This document shows, in pieces, positions 31,830 through 43,759 of a stretch of DNA of 64,000 nucleotides (the stretch's first letter is position 1; each line of letters begins with the position of its first letter). The position numbers were made by a program, and so were the translations under genes. The stretch lies in the NCBI GenBank assembly GCA_000711775.1, contig ARYC01001531.1, forward strand, positions 1 to 64,000. Reading direction: 5' to 3'. The notes beneath the pieces are model-generated. The model searched no databases. It was given only the letters and a program-made list of their open reading frames with translations, and was not told the DNA's origin. The DNA is from Oxytricha trifallax. Taxonomy: Eukaryota; Ciliophora; Spirotrichea; Sporadotrichida; Oxytrichidae.

Positions 31830-33190
31830 ACATCGATGATCCATGTGATATTCTCTCCTGCTTCTCGTGATAACCTTCTTCATCAAAGTAATTATCGGAA
31901 TGTGCGTCGGTATTATCAGCTTTACTACTCTATAAATATCTCTTTTACAAATGCCTTGCTAAATCCACTCTAGTGAATGGTATAAGTTAGTGTTTTCTTA
32001 ATGATTGCATCTATAGTTTACAAACTGTAATTCTCTCCATAATGACGTCTAAGTCTACTTTTCTCATTTCGTCGAAGGGCAGTTTTATTTTATGAAGTAT
32101 TCTTGAATGCCATATGTGCTTCACCATACTATACATCAACTGAGTAGCTTCTCTACTTTATGAACTTTTTCATTCTTGCTATTTTTTCCGAAAAAGTGTA
32201 ATTGATTCATTTCATCAATCATTGCAATCTGCTGAAAAACATCTATCAATGCTGCTTTTACAAAGAAGTGAGAGACTCCACTCCTTCTTATAAAATTTCG
32301 CAAATAAAATTTCTTCAGCATCTCAGCGATTGTAGTTTTTCCTGTATTTGTAGGACAAATGAACAAAACTCCATCAATCTTTAAATGCTGTTTCTAGACT
32401 ATCGCACTGTTAAAGGCATTGACAACCTCTCCTTATAGTAACTTTTAAAAATCATCAAGCCCCCATTCCTGTACCTTCTCTTCACCTTCTCAGATCTCTT
32501 AGAGCTATTAGATCGTCGGGGTTTACTCGATGTGCAGAAGATTTGACTCTATATCTGTCGTATTTATTGCTTAATCTTTAATTTCAGTTGAGAAATCATC
32601 ATGAGAGCCCTCATATCATCGCAATGATTACGATAGAACTGCTCCACATTCTTAAAATCACAGATAAGAAACCATGAATTGAACTTAACCAGCATTGTCT
32701 CTTTTTGATCACTTAAATTGTACGCAAGCGATTTAATTGACTGATTTATCTATATAAGGCGTGAATTATTCTAGTACTGGTCCACCTTCTTATTAGTAAA
32801 CTGAAGATTTGGACAAATTTCAAATAAATTTTCCTCGCTCAATTTGCCTGTGTTTTACCCGTATTTGCTTAATAGTTTAAATCCACAGTTTTTCTAATTT
32901 TAGAAGTAGTTGCGATAGAGGCTTGTGTGGTTGGCACTAAATTCACGACCATGAACAGTCTTTCCTCTAAAATATAAAAGTATATCTTAATGTGCAAAAT
33001 GTATTTCTTTGATTGTATTATATTTTTTTAAAGATCGACACAATTATTTAATCGCTTAGCCAAGGAGAGATATAGAATGAAAAGAAGCTTGTAAGCAAAG
33101 TTCTTATGCGGCTTTCTTTGAAAATGATTAAAGTAGTTACTGTATCTGGTGCAATTGAATTATAAAGAAAGCCACATCCATTTGCTTGAA
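31830..33190 (-). CDS. SF3 helicase (Rep-like) protein of TIR element 1
   Basis: About 430 codons on the minus strand. The N-terminal region is helical with conserved-looking His and aromatic residues (KEIHFAHQDILLYFRGK). The middle is Gln/Asn-rich. The C-terminal half has SF3 motifs: Walker A in LFICPTNTGKTTIAEML, Walker B in IAMIDEMNQLHFFG about 45 residues later, and VDVQYGEAHMAFK, which aligns with VDLKYGEINVLFK in the other element. The frame changes at about 32600 and after the Walker B region, and a TGA lies upstream of Walker A. SF3 helicases are replication proteins of small viruses and rolling-circle/hairpin replicons. The HxxH-like N-terminal cluster could belong to an HUH nuclease but I cannot show a catalytic Tyr. 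Confidence 0.65.
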
Positions 33191-33193
33191 TAT

Positions 33194-33413
33194 CTAGATT
33201 TAATTGCAATTGCAATTATAAAATTAAACTAATAAATTCATTTCATCAATCTGTTTATTTTGTTTAACTGCTTCCTAATCAATGTAATTTAACAGTAAAC
33301 ACCCTTTTAAGCCATCTGTTTATTCATTTATCATATTTTTAACATATAATCAAATTAGTGTGGGCCTGTTTACTTGTTTATCTGTTTATTTAATTAATTA
33401 ATTTGATCAAACT
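33194..33413 (-). repeat. Right TIR of SF3 element 1
   Basis: Inverted copy of the left repeat, with ATCTGTTTATT iterons. Confidence 0.85.
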
Positions 33414-34033
33414 TTTAATTTTAAATAATAAATATAATTAAATATTAAACAGTAAACAGTTTAAACACATAACAAGAATCCTGTTTATTCACTCTCAAAT
33501 AATTACTTGTTTGTTTACATTTAAATGCTTCAATGTTGTGTATTTATTTTCATAATTTCCCAATTTAAATGTATTTTATTAATATTAAATAAACATTAGT
33601 AATTTTAAGATAATTTTCTTTTAAAAGTTCAATCATTTAAAAAAAACAAAAATTTTATAGTATGAAATATATTATTTACCTAGAATTTATTAAAATGAAT
33701 AAATTTTATTTAATTTGGTAAGAAAAGTAATTACAAACTTAATTAGAAATTTAAATGAAAATAGTGAGATATTAATACATATAAATTAAATATATAAGAA
33801 ATGGGCTTATGCGATAAAATAAAAAAAATTACAACTTGCGCCCATTTTAAATATAAATTCAAACAAAATTTAAAATTTAATAATAATCAAGTTTGGAAAA
33901 TGATTTTTTTTTTATAATTAGTAATATATTTAGAATTCAAATAATATAGATTCTTATAATATTTTAACTTATTATCTAATAAACCCCCAAAGATATTAAA
34001 ATAACAGGTGTTTTTAAGTTTGTTTCATGCAGA
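33414..34033. other. AT-rich spacer
   Basis: About 620 bp, extremely A/T-rich. No coding, RNA or repeat structure seen apart from scattered ATAAACA words near its left edge that echo the adjoining TIR. Confidence 0.5.
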
Positions 34034-34042
34034 GTTAGTCAA

Positions 34043-34117
<75 letters not shown>
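34034..34117 (+). repeat. (GTTA)n microsatellite, about 19 copies
   Basis: Near-perfect tetranucleotide array next to the helicase relic. Confidence 0.95.
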
Positions 34118-34191
34118 TTAGCATTGTAATTTATATTGCAGAGTTCATAGAGGTGCTTACAGAAGTCCTACTATTCGAATTAAGTAGAGTC

Positions 34192-35300
34192 TCAGAAGAA
34201 TGAAATGTTTTTATTTCGTTTTATGGTTGATAACGTGGGAAACTCTATTACGTTTACCTCAAATGCAACATCCAAGCAGGTCTCCTCTTTCTAAGTGATC
34301 GTTGAATTAGTTATATATATAGGCTCATGAAAAATCTGAAAAAAGCAAATCCAGTCTAAAATTTCAGTAGGTGAGCCTTCGAAAATGAGCCACTCATACT
34401 CGTCAAAAATTAAGAATGAGTTCTTCAAGAAATCTTTGAACCTTTAATTCTTTATCTTGATTTCAAAATAATTTTAAGTTTTATATTAAACCCCAGCATA
34501 TTCTCATAATGATTGTAATTGATATTAAAATTCCTTTTAAGTATAGTATTATGAAATCTTTTTTCAACCCGAAGGATAAGATAATCATTTTTGCTGAAAA
34601 TTATGGTGCTCCTTTGTAATTTTTAGATCATTATCACTGAAATTATAGCACAAAGAAGAATTTTACCATTACAGATGCCAAAGTTGATAAATTAAAATAT
34701 CTCAAATGTCCCAAATAATAGGATAAGCAAAGTTTCAAAAGTGCCAAGTAGTTGAATCCTATCATTGCTTCTAATGATTTAATTTACTTAGATTGTTCTG
34801 TTATATTTTCTTTTTAAAGATCAAAACAAAACGTTTAAACTTGGTCATCCCTCTTATTGAGATTTTTTATTTTACCAACCATTTTGTAGAATTACTACCC
34901 GATTAAGTCCTCTATATATTTGGTGTTCTTTATTATTTGCTTAATTGAGTGAAGATTTTCATTAATTAGGTCAGCAATCTAGGAAGATCTATTTTTAATT
35001 TCCAGTTCAATTGAGATTAAAGCAATTTCCTTTATGAATTCAGCTATCTTACAACCTTTTTGATCCAACTTGGGTTTCTTTCTTAAAATTCAACTTATAT
35101 TTAAGCTATCATCATTGATAAGTTCGCTTGATTGAAATAATATTCCATTTTTAATGAATTTCTCTTTAATGTTATTAATTAATTAGTCAAGCTCGCTGTA
35201 GTTTCATGATTGACAGGACGCACATATTTAGCAAAGTCAGCAACAATGTTTATTAGTATTTTCCCAATTAATTTAAACCCTTAATTTTATTTCAAGACTT
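34192..35300 (-). pseudogene. Second SecA-like helicase (relic)
   Basis: The minus strand carries the same ordered pieces as the helicase at 16177-19329: an upstream helical region (ILINIVADFAKYVRPVNHE; IAEFIKEIALISIELEIK), a Walker A-like INFGICNGKILL (Thr of GKT replaced by Ile), an AGVQYKTQNYFE segment matching AGIYFLTQPQLKKYE, Walker B LIFDEYEWLIFEGSP, a motif III region ITNSTITQKEE and FPTLSTIKRNK. It ends at TGA 34192-34194 before the GRGTDI and motif VI regions, so the C-terminal third is missing. There are several frame changes. No TIRs were found around it, so it is either a separate family member or a truncated copy. Confidence 0.7.
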
Positions 35301-35452
35301 GCATGAGGGGTTTGTTTAGACACTGTGTAGTGTTGCACAGCAGCCTTACCACTTACAGATAAACTATATATTATTGGGTAATTGAACCCAATGGAGGCGC
35401 TAAATGTTTGTTTCTAATTTTATTTATATTTTAATAATCATTGAAATAAAAA

Positions 35453-35850
35453 ATAAGTTATAACTTATTAAATAGTTTCTAATGATCTTTTAAAGGAATC
35501 TATAGCTACTCTGGTCATAGTTGCTTTTTATAAATTAATAATAATAATTATTATTCTATATTTTATGTTTATTATATTTATGATTTCTCAATTATATTAC
35601 TTTTATCATGATTAGCTGTTACAATATCATTAAGAACATTTTATTAATGTTAGATCAGTTAACTTAATGGTTGTATTTACTACTATAATAAAAGTTGATA
35701 TAAGTAAATATTTTTGAGAAATCATAATTATAATAAACATAAAAATAGTATAATAATTAGTATTATTAATTTATAAAAAGTAATTATTACCTGGGTAGCT
35801 ATAGATTCCTTGTAAAAGTCATTAGAAACTATTTAATAAGTTATAACTTA
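35453..35850. mobile_element. MITE with ~140-bp TIRs
   Basis: The arms begin and end with AAGTTATAACTTA-type palindromes and pair over about 140 bp (for example AATAGTTTCTAATGA with TCATTAGAAACTATT, and GGAATCTATAGCTAC with GTAGCTATAGATTCC). Length is about 400 bp with no coding frame. Confidence 0.8.
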
Positions 35851-36224
35851 ATATTTTGGGTGTTGACATCGGGGCAAATAACAATATTATTTTTGCATTT
35901 TTTTAATATCTAACTAAATCTTTAAATTTTGTTGATCTCAAAGATATGCAATTATATACTATTCACATTTGAGATATATTTTAATTATATTTTGAATTAT
36001 ACAAGCCAGGTTAAATCAAGGGAATTTGTTAAAGAGCATCACAATAACTAATGATTAGTTTTTCGATACTATATTGCTCTAATTTTGAGAATATAATGTT
36101 AAGTATTACTCTTGTTCATTTTCATGAAAAATATAGTTGCCAGAAATTTAAGGTAAATTGTTCATTAACAATAAAATTGTTAATATTGTAGGAGTACATT
36201 CGAAATTGGAAAATTGTAATTTAT

Positions 36225-36560
36225 TTAATGAAAATAATTTAAAATTTGCGTCAATTGAAGTTGGCCAATTTTAACGGTCTTGGACTCATTCGATAAAGAA
36301 TTCCAAATAGGCTGGACTTTGTTATTTGCGGTACTATTTTAACGTATCTATGCAGCTAGATTATTTAACTATAATTAAATTCCTCTAAATTAATGAAATT
36401 GTGATCTCACATTAAAGTCGAGTTTTCTCGCTCCCTTGAAGATATAAATAGTTTCAATCAATATTAAAATTCAGCTAATTTTAGGAATATCTATCGAATT
36501 TGCTTAAGATCGTCTTTACTGGCCAACTTTAACTGCCACGAATTTAAAATATTTTAAATA
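36225..36560. repeat. Degenerate inverted repeat, possible MITE
   Basis: GAAGTTGGCCAATTTTAACGGTC near 36258 pairs imperfectly with ACTGGCCAACTTTAACTGCC near 36518, extending on both sides for about 60 bp. No coding frame inside. Confidence 0.4.
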
Positions 36561-37345
36561 TAATTATAATTAATTTTTCTAAATTCAAATGCATTTCTAC
36601 AATATTAACTCCCAGAAGAAGTATTTTTTTTGTTTGGCCAGACAAATTTTTAACTTAAATTTCTGATATGCAATTATCGAAATAATAGTATGGTATTGAT
36701 ATTTTTTAATTTATTTAGCTTTCATTAAGATTTAAAGCATTGTTCATAATATAACTATTAAAATATACAGAATTCATCAATATTCTATAAGATATTTATT
36801 TTGGAACCCTAACGATATTATTTGGGTTAAAACTAAATCAAATGGAATTAAAAACTTTGGAAATAAAAAAAGAAAAATAAAAAATATTCTATAATCAACA
36901 AAAATAAAGATAAAAAATTTGATTTCTTACCTTGCTTTAGATAAAATATGTAACTATTATATTTTAAAATTTAATGATAAAATCGATTTTATATAATTAA
37001 GACTAATAATATTACTGACACAGATTTTTAATATCAACTTGAATGACAGTATTGCCAAAATAGTGACAGGCATGTATTTTTTTATAAATTTATGTAAAAA
37101 AATTGTTTTATAGCTATTTGTAGTAGAGATTGTTGTTGAATTTATCAGTTCGATATGTAGCTTTTATATAACTAATAATCTTTTTGTTAAATAGTTTATT
37201 AAATGATTATAAAACTCATATTTTTTAGGATTACAAACTCCATCTTAACATTAAGTTTAATCAAATTTCAATTAAAACAAATATTCATATCTTATATTGT
37301 AACATCATATAGCGAGCGTGTGCGTTACTAAATATTACTGACATC
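36561..37345. other. AT-rich spacer
   Basis: About 780 bp without a supportable feature. Confidence 0.45.
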
Positions 37346-39100
37346 ATGTCGACGCTCTTGACATCTTGTAAAATTTGTGACGTCAAATATCAAGAACTGC
37401 AAGAACTGAAGTCAGAATAGTAAACCCCACCGTCAATGCCCGTTATTTTGTGTTTTAATCAATTTTAGAGTTTATAAATAAAATTAGAAATATTTTTGCA
37501 CTTCACACTAGGTAGTCATAACCTTAATTATCCAAAAGCTCCCACCATTAGGGGTATAATCTACATGTTTTTGCTGTCAAGGAGAATTAGCTCTTCTTAC
37601 TTTTATAAGAATTACTCAACATCATAGTATAGTTAGAGACCCAATGTTTACTCAAATTATGTCTTTGCGCAATTAGAGCCATAAATTTTTTAGAAGGTCT
37701 TGACCTATTTCAATAAGCTCATTTCTCGAGTAAAGCAAGGACTTATCAAATATTCTGATTTATCTGTAAATCCATTTAGAGTTTAAGTTTAGATCTTGAA
37801 TAAGCCCAAACATTCCAGAAATTTGAAAATCATGTTGTTTTAAGATAAATTAAGAATTCCATCAAGCTGCAGCTATTCCTCTGCCAAATCTTCTCAACAA
37901 ATTGACAACTTTCTTGGGGTGTAAAAAGCATTTATTCCCATAAGTATTTGGATTTGAGCTCTGATTAAATCTTAATGCTTTATTTAGTTGGCTTAAAATA
38001 TTTTTAATATGTTTTATGAATTGAATATGATTCCTTTAGGATTATAGAAAGGAACATATGGTTACTGCACTTAAATAAAATCTATTTTTAACTTTTCTGA
38101 ATGTCAATTCTAGTGGTGGATTAGGCTCTAACAGACTTTGAAAAATACTTGTAAGTGCTTGCTAAGGATATATGCTTATAAATCTTACGATATTATTTGA
38201 ATCTTTTAGTTGTTTAAAATCCTCTAGCTCAAGTAGCTTCTAAATGTTATAAATCTTTGTTGGAGCTTTTAACTTTCCCTATCAATGAGCGAGGAATACT
38301 CTGCCCATTTATAAATAATTTTTCTTCCCTGCCTTCTTGAGCTGGATTATGCATCTCCTTAGGGTGAACTAGACTCTAGAATCCTGGAGTTTCAACAATC
38401 CAGGATGTACTATATCCTCGGTGAAAATAGGCTTATAGTATTTTAAACTATGGTCTTTTTAGCAAAAGGATATGATAGAGTCCTAACTTCTTTGTTCGTT
38501 TTCCATTGGTAATTGCGATTTTAATTAAGATTGGCGGTAACTTTCTCAATTTAAATTAATATAATTTAAATTTGTTTTAATTAATCAATTATTAATAAAA
38601 AAACTCACAGTTTTAATTATTAAATCTCAATTTTTCAGGGTATTCTTTGCTTATGAGTACCTTGGAACTATATATAACGATGAGTTATTCATAAATGCTA
38701 AAGTAGGAGGCATTCTTAGTATTATGAAGAAGCTAGTTTGAAAGATAAAGTTAAATCTTAATTCAACTTTGATGGGACTGAAGTGTTTAAAAAAGCGCTC
38801 TTTTTCTAATTTAAATTAATAATTAACAAAGATTAATAAGATAAACTAAGGTTGAATGCCAATCGTAACAAAAGCTTAGCTTACTCTCAAAGACTCCGGT
38901 AATTTGAGGAGGATAAAGATTTGTTAGGTTGCTTCAGCGATTGAAAGAAAAAACCTAAGACAAAAGAATATACACCAGTCTGCCAGTAGATTTGTCTCCA
39001 GAAACTCATAGCTTAATCTCAACAATTAAGAAATATAGCTAAAAGATAATCTAAAATATATAATGTTCTATAGAATGGAATTAAATACAGACTTTTCTTC
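37346..39100 (+). CDS. RING-like protein and downstream coding (probably one or two genes)
   Basis: ATG at 37346 opens MSTLLTSCKICDVKYQELQ, with a CxxC typical of the first RING pair. Further on, PVILC lies just before a probable intron boundary and GSHNLNYPK follows, consistent with a split 'P..L.CGH.' RING core. One frame is then kept for over 1 kb (SVNPFRVQVQILNKPKHS; NMIPLGLQKGTYGYCTQ; LSMSEEYSAHLQIIFLPC) with only isolated in-frame TGAs. After a frame change near 38710 it continues charged (YEEASLKDKVKSQFNFDG; LRLNANRNKSLAYSQRLR). The ubiquitin-ligase role is inferred from the CxxC start alone and is tentative. Confidence 0.45.
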
Positions 39101-39119
39101 AGTCTATTATTTCATAAAT

Positions 39120-39290
39120 CATAAAATGATTCTTTAATATTTAAACTATTAGAATCCCCGAGCTCTGTTTTCCAGTTTATCTCTGGTCAACATCTTGATT
39201 TTAGGGGGAGACTAGGTGATAGCGAGACTGTTTTTTTCGGAGTTTTCGACTTCATGAATGCCACGTCACGGAATCGTCATGTCAACTCAC
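39120..39290 (+). pseudogene. Possible PP2C phosphatase start fragment
   Basis: The plus strand reads FRGRLGDSETVFFGVFDF, close to the early PP2C motif (FFGVFDGHGG), but the GHGG metal-binding residues are replaced by FMNA. It continues the frame of the preceding coding region. The match is short, so chance is possible. Confidence 0.3.
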
Positions 39291-39719
39291 TAAGATACAT
39301 CTAAGTCACGACTAAGATTGATGGTTTTATTTTAGTATTAAACAGTAATATTTTAAATTATTTGATTTTAATCATTAAACACAATGTCCAAATTAAAAAG
39401 CTAAAATAATTCTGAATGATATTTATCTCAATCTATTTACTATAAGCATAGCATGTATTTTTATATATCTTAAATTAAATCTATACTTCAATAATTTGAC
39501 CTTATAAAAATTTTATTAGATAAATTACAACCTAATCATAAGAATAAATCCATTTTTTTGTGCATAATTAGATCCCTTAATGATTCAAAGTGCACTTTCT
39601 AAACTTATCAACTATTCTATTTTGATCTCTTAAGTACCAAGGGAGAGTTTAATTTAAATCAATGCACCTAGCATGGCTTCAACAAGTTGAGAATCTCATA
39701 CTTGTGCTTTCGTAAGAAT

Positions 39720-40095
39720 ATCAATCAATAATAAGTTTATTTTAGCTCTATAGATCATTCTCAGTCATGGCAAAATCTTGAAATTGTTCAGAAGATGGAA
39801 GGATTGTAGAAATAGTAATGAGTGCAATATTTCCAATTTTTTATACTGAAATTCATATTGCAGTCGGTGCTAAAAAACCCAATCAGCACAATTCTAACCG
39901 TTCATTATTAATTTATATTTTTTGTGGGAGTCTATGTCTGTTTGGTTCACTCTCTAAAGGAATTACTTTAAATAAGACAAACGGATTATTGGTATTTTCT
40001 AGCCTTTCTCAAACAATCCCATCCCTATTTGATAAAATTAATTTTTTATCACCAACTATTTTATTTCTACTAATGGAGTTTCACTTTCTATAATC
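39720..40095 (-). CDS. Unknown coding segment
   Basis: The minus strand reads NTNNPFVLFKVIPLESEPNR, then LGFLAPTAI and ISVQKIGNIALITISTIL, ending SEQFQDFAMTENDLQSQN. Two in-frame TGAs interrupt it. A competing minus frame is also open, and the plus ORF at 39818-40093 (MSAIFPIFYTEIH...) is hydrophobic and probably a shadow. No family recognised. Confidence 0.35.
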
Positions 40096-40099
40096 TAAC

Positions 40100-41070
40100 T
40101 CATAATTTTATCTTATGAATTGATATGAATTATCTGAATTAATAATAATCGTTCTTTGTTGAAGAAGAATATTCTTTTTTTGCTCTTTACATTTATTTTA
40201 TTTGATTTAACTTCACGATAATTCCTTTAAAAATTATTTAAGGAGTTTTAATTATCCAAAAAACACAAATTTTTTATATATAAATAAATAATCCTTAATA
40301 TTGGTTTTAACTAAAGTTAAATTCTATATTCCACTATAAATTAAATATATTAATTTAAGATTTTCAAATTTTAGAAAGTAAAAGAGTTAAAATAGGAAAA
40401 AAACTGTTTAATTATTTATAACTTCAACAATTCAAAGTTTTTAAGACACAATTAAATAAAGACATATGTTTTAATTATTAAGAATATATAAAGTATTGAA
40501 ATTATATTTTCCTTTACATTTTAGGATTTAAATAACTTTGATTGCTTACTATTCAACTTATTGTTTGTTTTTGTTACTTTTACAGAAAGTTTGAAAGGAA
40601 AAAAAATTACACCATGAGAGAATTGGTAGTCTAATTAATTCAATTTGATAAGAATAAATTCACAGTATAACTTGCAAAGCAAAGTCTAATTAAATCATGA
40701 TAAATTTAAAGCATCATTAGCTGCCAAAATATACACGATAAAACTAAGAATAATTTTATATTTTGTAAATTAATTTCTAAGGGGCAACGAAAAAATAGTA
40801 CTGTAAAAATTTAAGTCAAAATTTTTCTTTTTATAAAATATTTTATCCAATGGTTTCATGAAATAGTGAAAATAAGAAAAGAAAGCTATTGACTAGAATA
40901 GTAAGAACTTATTATTCTAAAATTGTGTTGAACATATAGATAAAAATAATTAGTTATTTTTGATATAAAATAGAGCATAAATTTTATTATATGACTAGCT
41001 ATAAACTCAATCTTAATTGTTGTACATATTATTTTCTGATAAAGTTACTGATTTTTAAAAATCTTCAGTC
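40100..41070. other. AT-rich spacer
   Basis: About 970 bp of A/T sequence. I see no supportable gene or repeat. Confidence 0.45.
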
Positions 41071-41079
41071 AACTATGAA

Positions 41080-41330
41080 ATAGGTTCTTGCTTATAACTT
41101 TACAATTGAAGCTGCCACATTTCTTATTCGTTTAATTCATCTTATACACTAATTCTTTTTCATTGCCCACTTCCATTTACTTTTCAAGATCTTGATCACT
41201 TAATGGTCTTGCTACTTATTTCTTTTTCAAATTGCTCTACGATTGTTTAATCATCATAGAATTATTTCATGAGTTCCTGCAAACACTGATAATTAGTATC
41301 ATATAACTATTTTCAAAGATAAAGAATGTT
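41080..41330 (-). CDS. Short coding segment, unknown
   Basis: The minus strand reads YDTNYQCLQELMKQFYDDQT, then after a one-base change LSDQDLEKQMEVGNEKEL and MNQTNKKCGSFNCKV. The high Glu/Gln/Lys content contrasts with the flanks, so it is probably a single MDS. No family recognised. Confidence 0.45.
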
Positions 41331-41339
41331 CTTATCTAA

Positions 41340-42640
41340 AGATATTAACATTATTACCTTTTACACTAACAAAATATTTAGTTGATGATTGTGTCCAAAT
41401 TTTTAGAGTTAAGAATAGTTTTACACATTTAAAAACCAAAAGTTTTCATTTTAAATATCTCTTGATTTTTGTTGGTAAATAGCATTAAAGAATTTTATCA
41501 GTATTACGGATGGCAAATTTAATTTCAATTTGAGCAAGAACTCTACTAAGCAAATCGATTAAATTATCAGCATCGTTTTATGTCTTCCATGTTTTAATAT
41601 TGAAAATGTTGATTTAATGAGTGTCCCACATGAACGTAATTTAACTTAATTCTAGGAAAATTATTGTTTTCATTCCTATTGCTGTTATTGTCGCATGCAT
41701 TCTATATAATTAATCAGTGAACTTTAATTAATTAATAAAAGTAAAAAATACTATCTTAAAAATAATGTCGAGCATAAGGATGTAGATGAGAGTGGTATCA
41801 CTGTTAATTTTTATAATTCTTGCCAATTTGGTAAATATTGCTAAACTATCTTTCTATTTGACTATTTTTATTCGAGTAGAGATCAACTTCTTTATTTGCA
41901 ACTCCATTTATTGGATGGTTTTTGCATGCTATATAATTATCCAATCGTAACCTTAAGCTATTTACAAAAAGCAATAGATATACTAAAATGGACTTGCTAT
42001 TGGCAAGTAATTGGCAAATAGGTTAGCACAAAGCAGAAGAGTAAAAATTAATAATTAATAGTTGTAAAATTTTGCGGAATAATTGGGCCATGGTAACAAA
42101 ATGCAGGCAGAAAGATAATGGATATATATGGAAACTTAAAGACAATAAATGAAATAGTCAATTTTTAAATACTGTTAAATTATACTACATCTCTTTTATT
42201 TCTAGATTTGCACTATGATTTGCAATCTAACGGATAGTTTATTGACTATAAGACTGCTTTAAATAAAAGTTAAGTTTTACATTTTAATTAGATTCATGAG
42301 GATAGAGATCGGTATGAATTAACATACTGTTTGTTCTCATAAATTTCACTATAAATCAGAATAAACCAACTCAGGAATATCTGCTTATATGGTAAGCATC
42401 AGTGGGTCTACTAATGAATTATGTTTGAAGGGGATATAGTATCTCATGCCAAATTAGATTGTAAAAATTATTAAATAATTTAGATATTGAGGAATAATAG
42501 TTATCAGCAGATGACAATGCAAGCATCGCATAGCTAAAATATTTTTTAACAATGCTGACTGTCTAACCTAAAGTAACAAGTAGCTTAGACTTCCATGCTT
42601 CCTCTGGCTAATGCGCATTTGTCGACAACTTTAGCAGCAA
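41340..42640. other. AT-rich region without clear genes
   Basis: About 1.3 kb; no supportable frame or repeat. Confidence 0.4.
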
Positions 42641-42679
42641 AAATTAGATGCAAAATGCGAGTGCAAGGTACTCATGAAT

Positions 42680-42822
42680 TATAAAAGATGATAGAGTTAG
42701 GCGAAGGAAGGAGATGGAGTATCAGACAAAAGGTTGCATCTGAGATACATATACCACGAGGTTCCTGGCAGAAGAAATTTGCTAATAGATAATGGGCATG
42801 GCTCGGAGATACCTTATATTGA
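42680..42822 (+). CDS. Short coding-like segment, unknown
   Basis: The plus strand reads MIELGEGRRWSIRQKVASE, then IPRGSWQKKFANRQWAWLG, ending at TGA near 42820. Trp- and Arg-rich and GC-richer than its surroundings. It could be a piece of a transposon ORF; no family recognised. Confidence 0.3.
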
Positions 42823-43477
42823 GTACGAATAATTATTAATTTTTAAGAGTATAATTCTTTAAATAAACAAGTGATTATTAATAAACTAAAGTTCACACAT
42901 TATTAATATAGATTATAAGAGTTAAAAACCCCAATAATATAAATTACATTTATTTTCCAAAAATAAGATATAAGTAAAATGTTTTAAAACGAAAAAGGTT
43001 GATTAATTAATAGTAAATAATAAATTATTATTTCTATATGGTTTCCACAATATTAATTTTGTATTAGTAGTAGCTGTGGATCCTGTCAATTCTAAGCTTC
43101 TCTCAAAGTTTTCATCTTAGCTGCATAAGCTTTCTTTTATATTTTAGTCATTTTTTCTTGTGACATTATGTCTATTATTATTTTTCAGAATTTAATAAGC
43201 TAAAATTTTTGAAAAATAAATGAAATTAATATTGTAATTAAGAATTTGAATATAATGGTCTATAAAGCTGTAAATGGAATTAAGAACATTTGAACTCTTG
43301 CTATAATAGATCTTTGTATTTTGACAATATCAGGAAGACCTATGAATGAATTTCCCCAAGATATTCTGACTGTCTTCATTGGACCTATATCTGCAATCTT
43401 TGTCATATTAGAGCTCAGGAAGTTACAATCTCGTCCAGTTCGAGCCTCAAACTTCATTTAAGCCAATTCTTAATTCA

Positions 43478-43740
43478 GGGCTTATATTAGGGCTTACAAG
43501 CCCCATTTTAATAATTTCTTAATTATAATGATTAATAATGGGATAAAATATATAAATATTATTAAAAATTAAATATGGACTAGGATTAAAGATATTCTCT
43601 ATAGAGAATTTAAATTATTAGTAAATTTATTACTAATTCAATTTTACATATTAAGTTTTAATAGTTAATTATTAATTAAAATTAGAATATACATAAATGG
43701 GGCTTTAAAGGAGGGCTTATAAGCTCTAAGTAAAATGGGC
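43478..43740. mobile_element. Small MITE-like inverted repeat
   Basis: GGGCTTATATTAGGGCTTACAAGCCCC at the left pairs with GGGGCTTTAAAGGAGGGCTTATAAGC at the right. The ~260-bp interval is A/T-rich and non-coding. The word GGGCTTATAAGCC recurs just outside the right end. Confidence 0.5.
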
Positions 43741-43759
43741 TTATAAGCCTTCAAATGTT

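Larger units (their letters stand above)
31582..33413. mobile_element. 1.8-kb long-TIR element with SF3 (Rep-like) helicase
   Basis: Terminal inverted repeats of about 245 bp (31582-31826) and 220 bp (33194-33413) match with minor gaps. The ends are AGTTTGATC/GATCAAACT. Inside each TIR the motif AAATAAACAGAT or close variants occurs about three times. The body carries one minus-strand ORF with an SF3 helicase domain. No transposase is visible. Long TIRs plus a Rep/SF3 protein in under 2 kb resembles Rep-encoding mobile DNA or integrated linear replicons more than a DDE transposon. A homologous element lies at 50526-52876. Confidence 0.75.

Noticed and set aside
43260-43457. 65-aa minus ORF (IGPMKTVRISWGNSF...)
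   Set aside because: Reasonable composition, but no supporting neighbour, intron or family resemblance; the opposite strand is equally open. Left unannotated.
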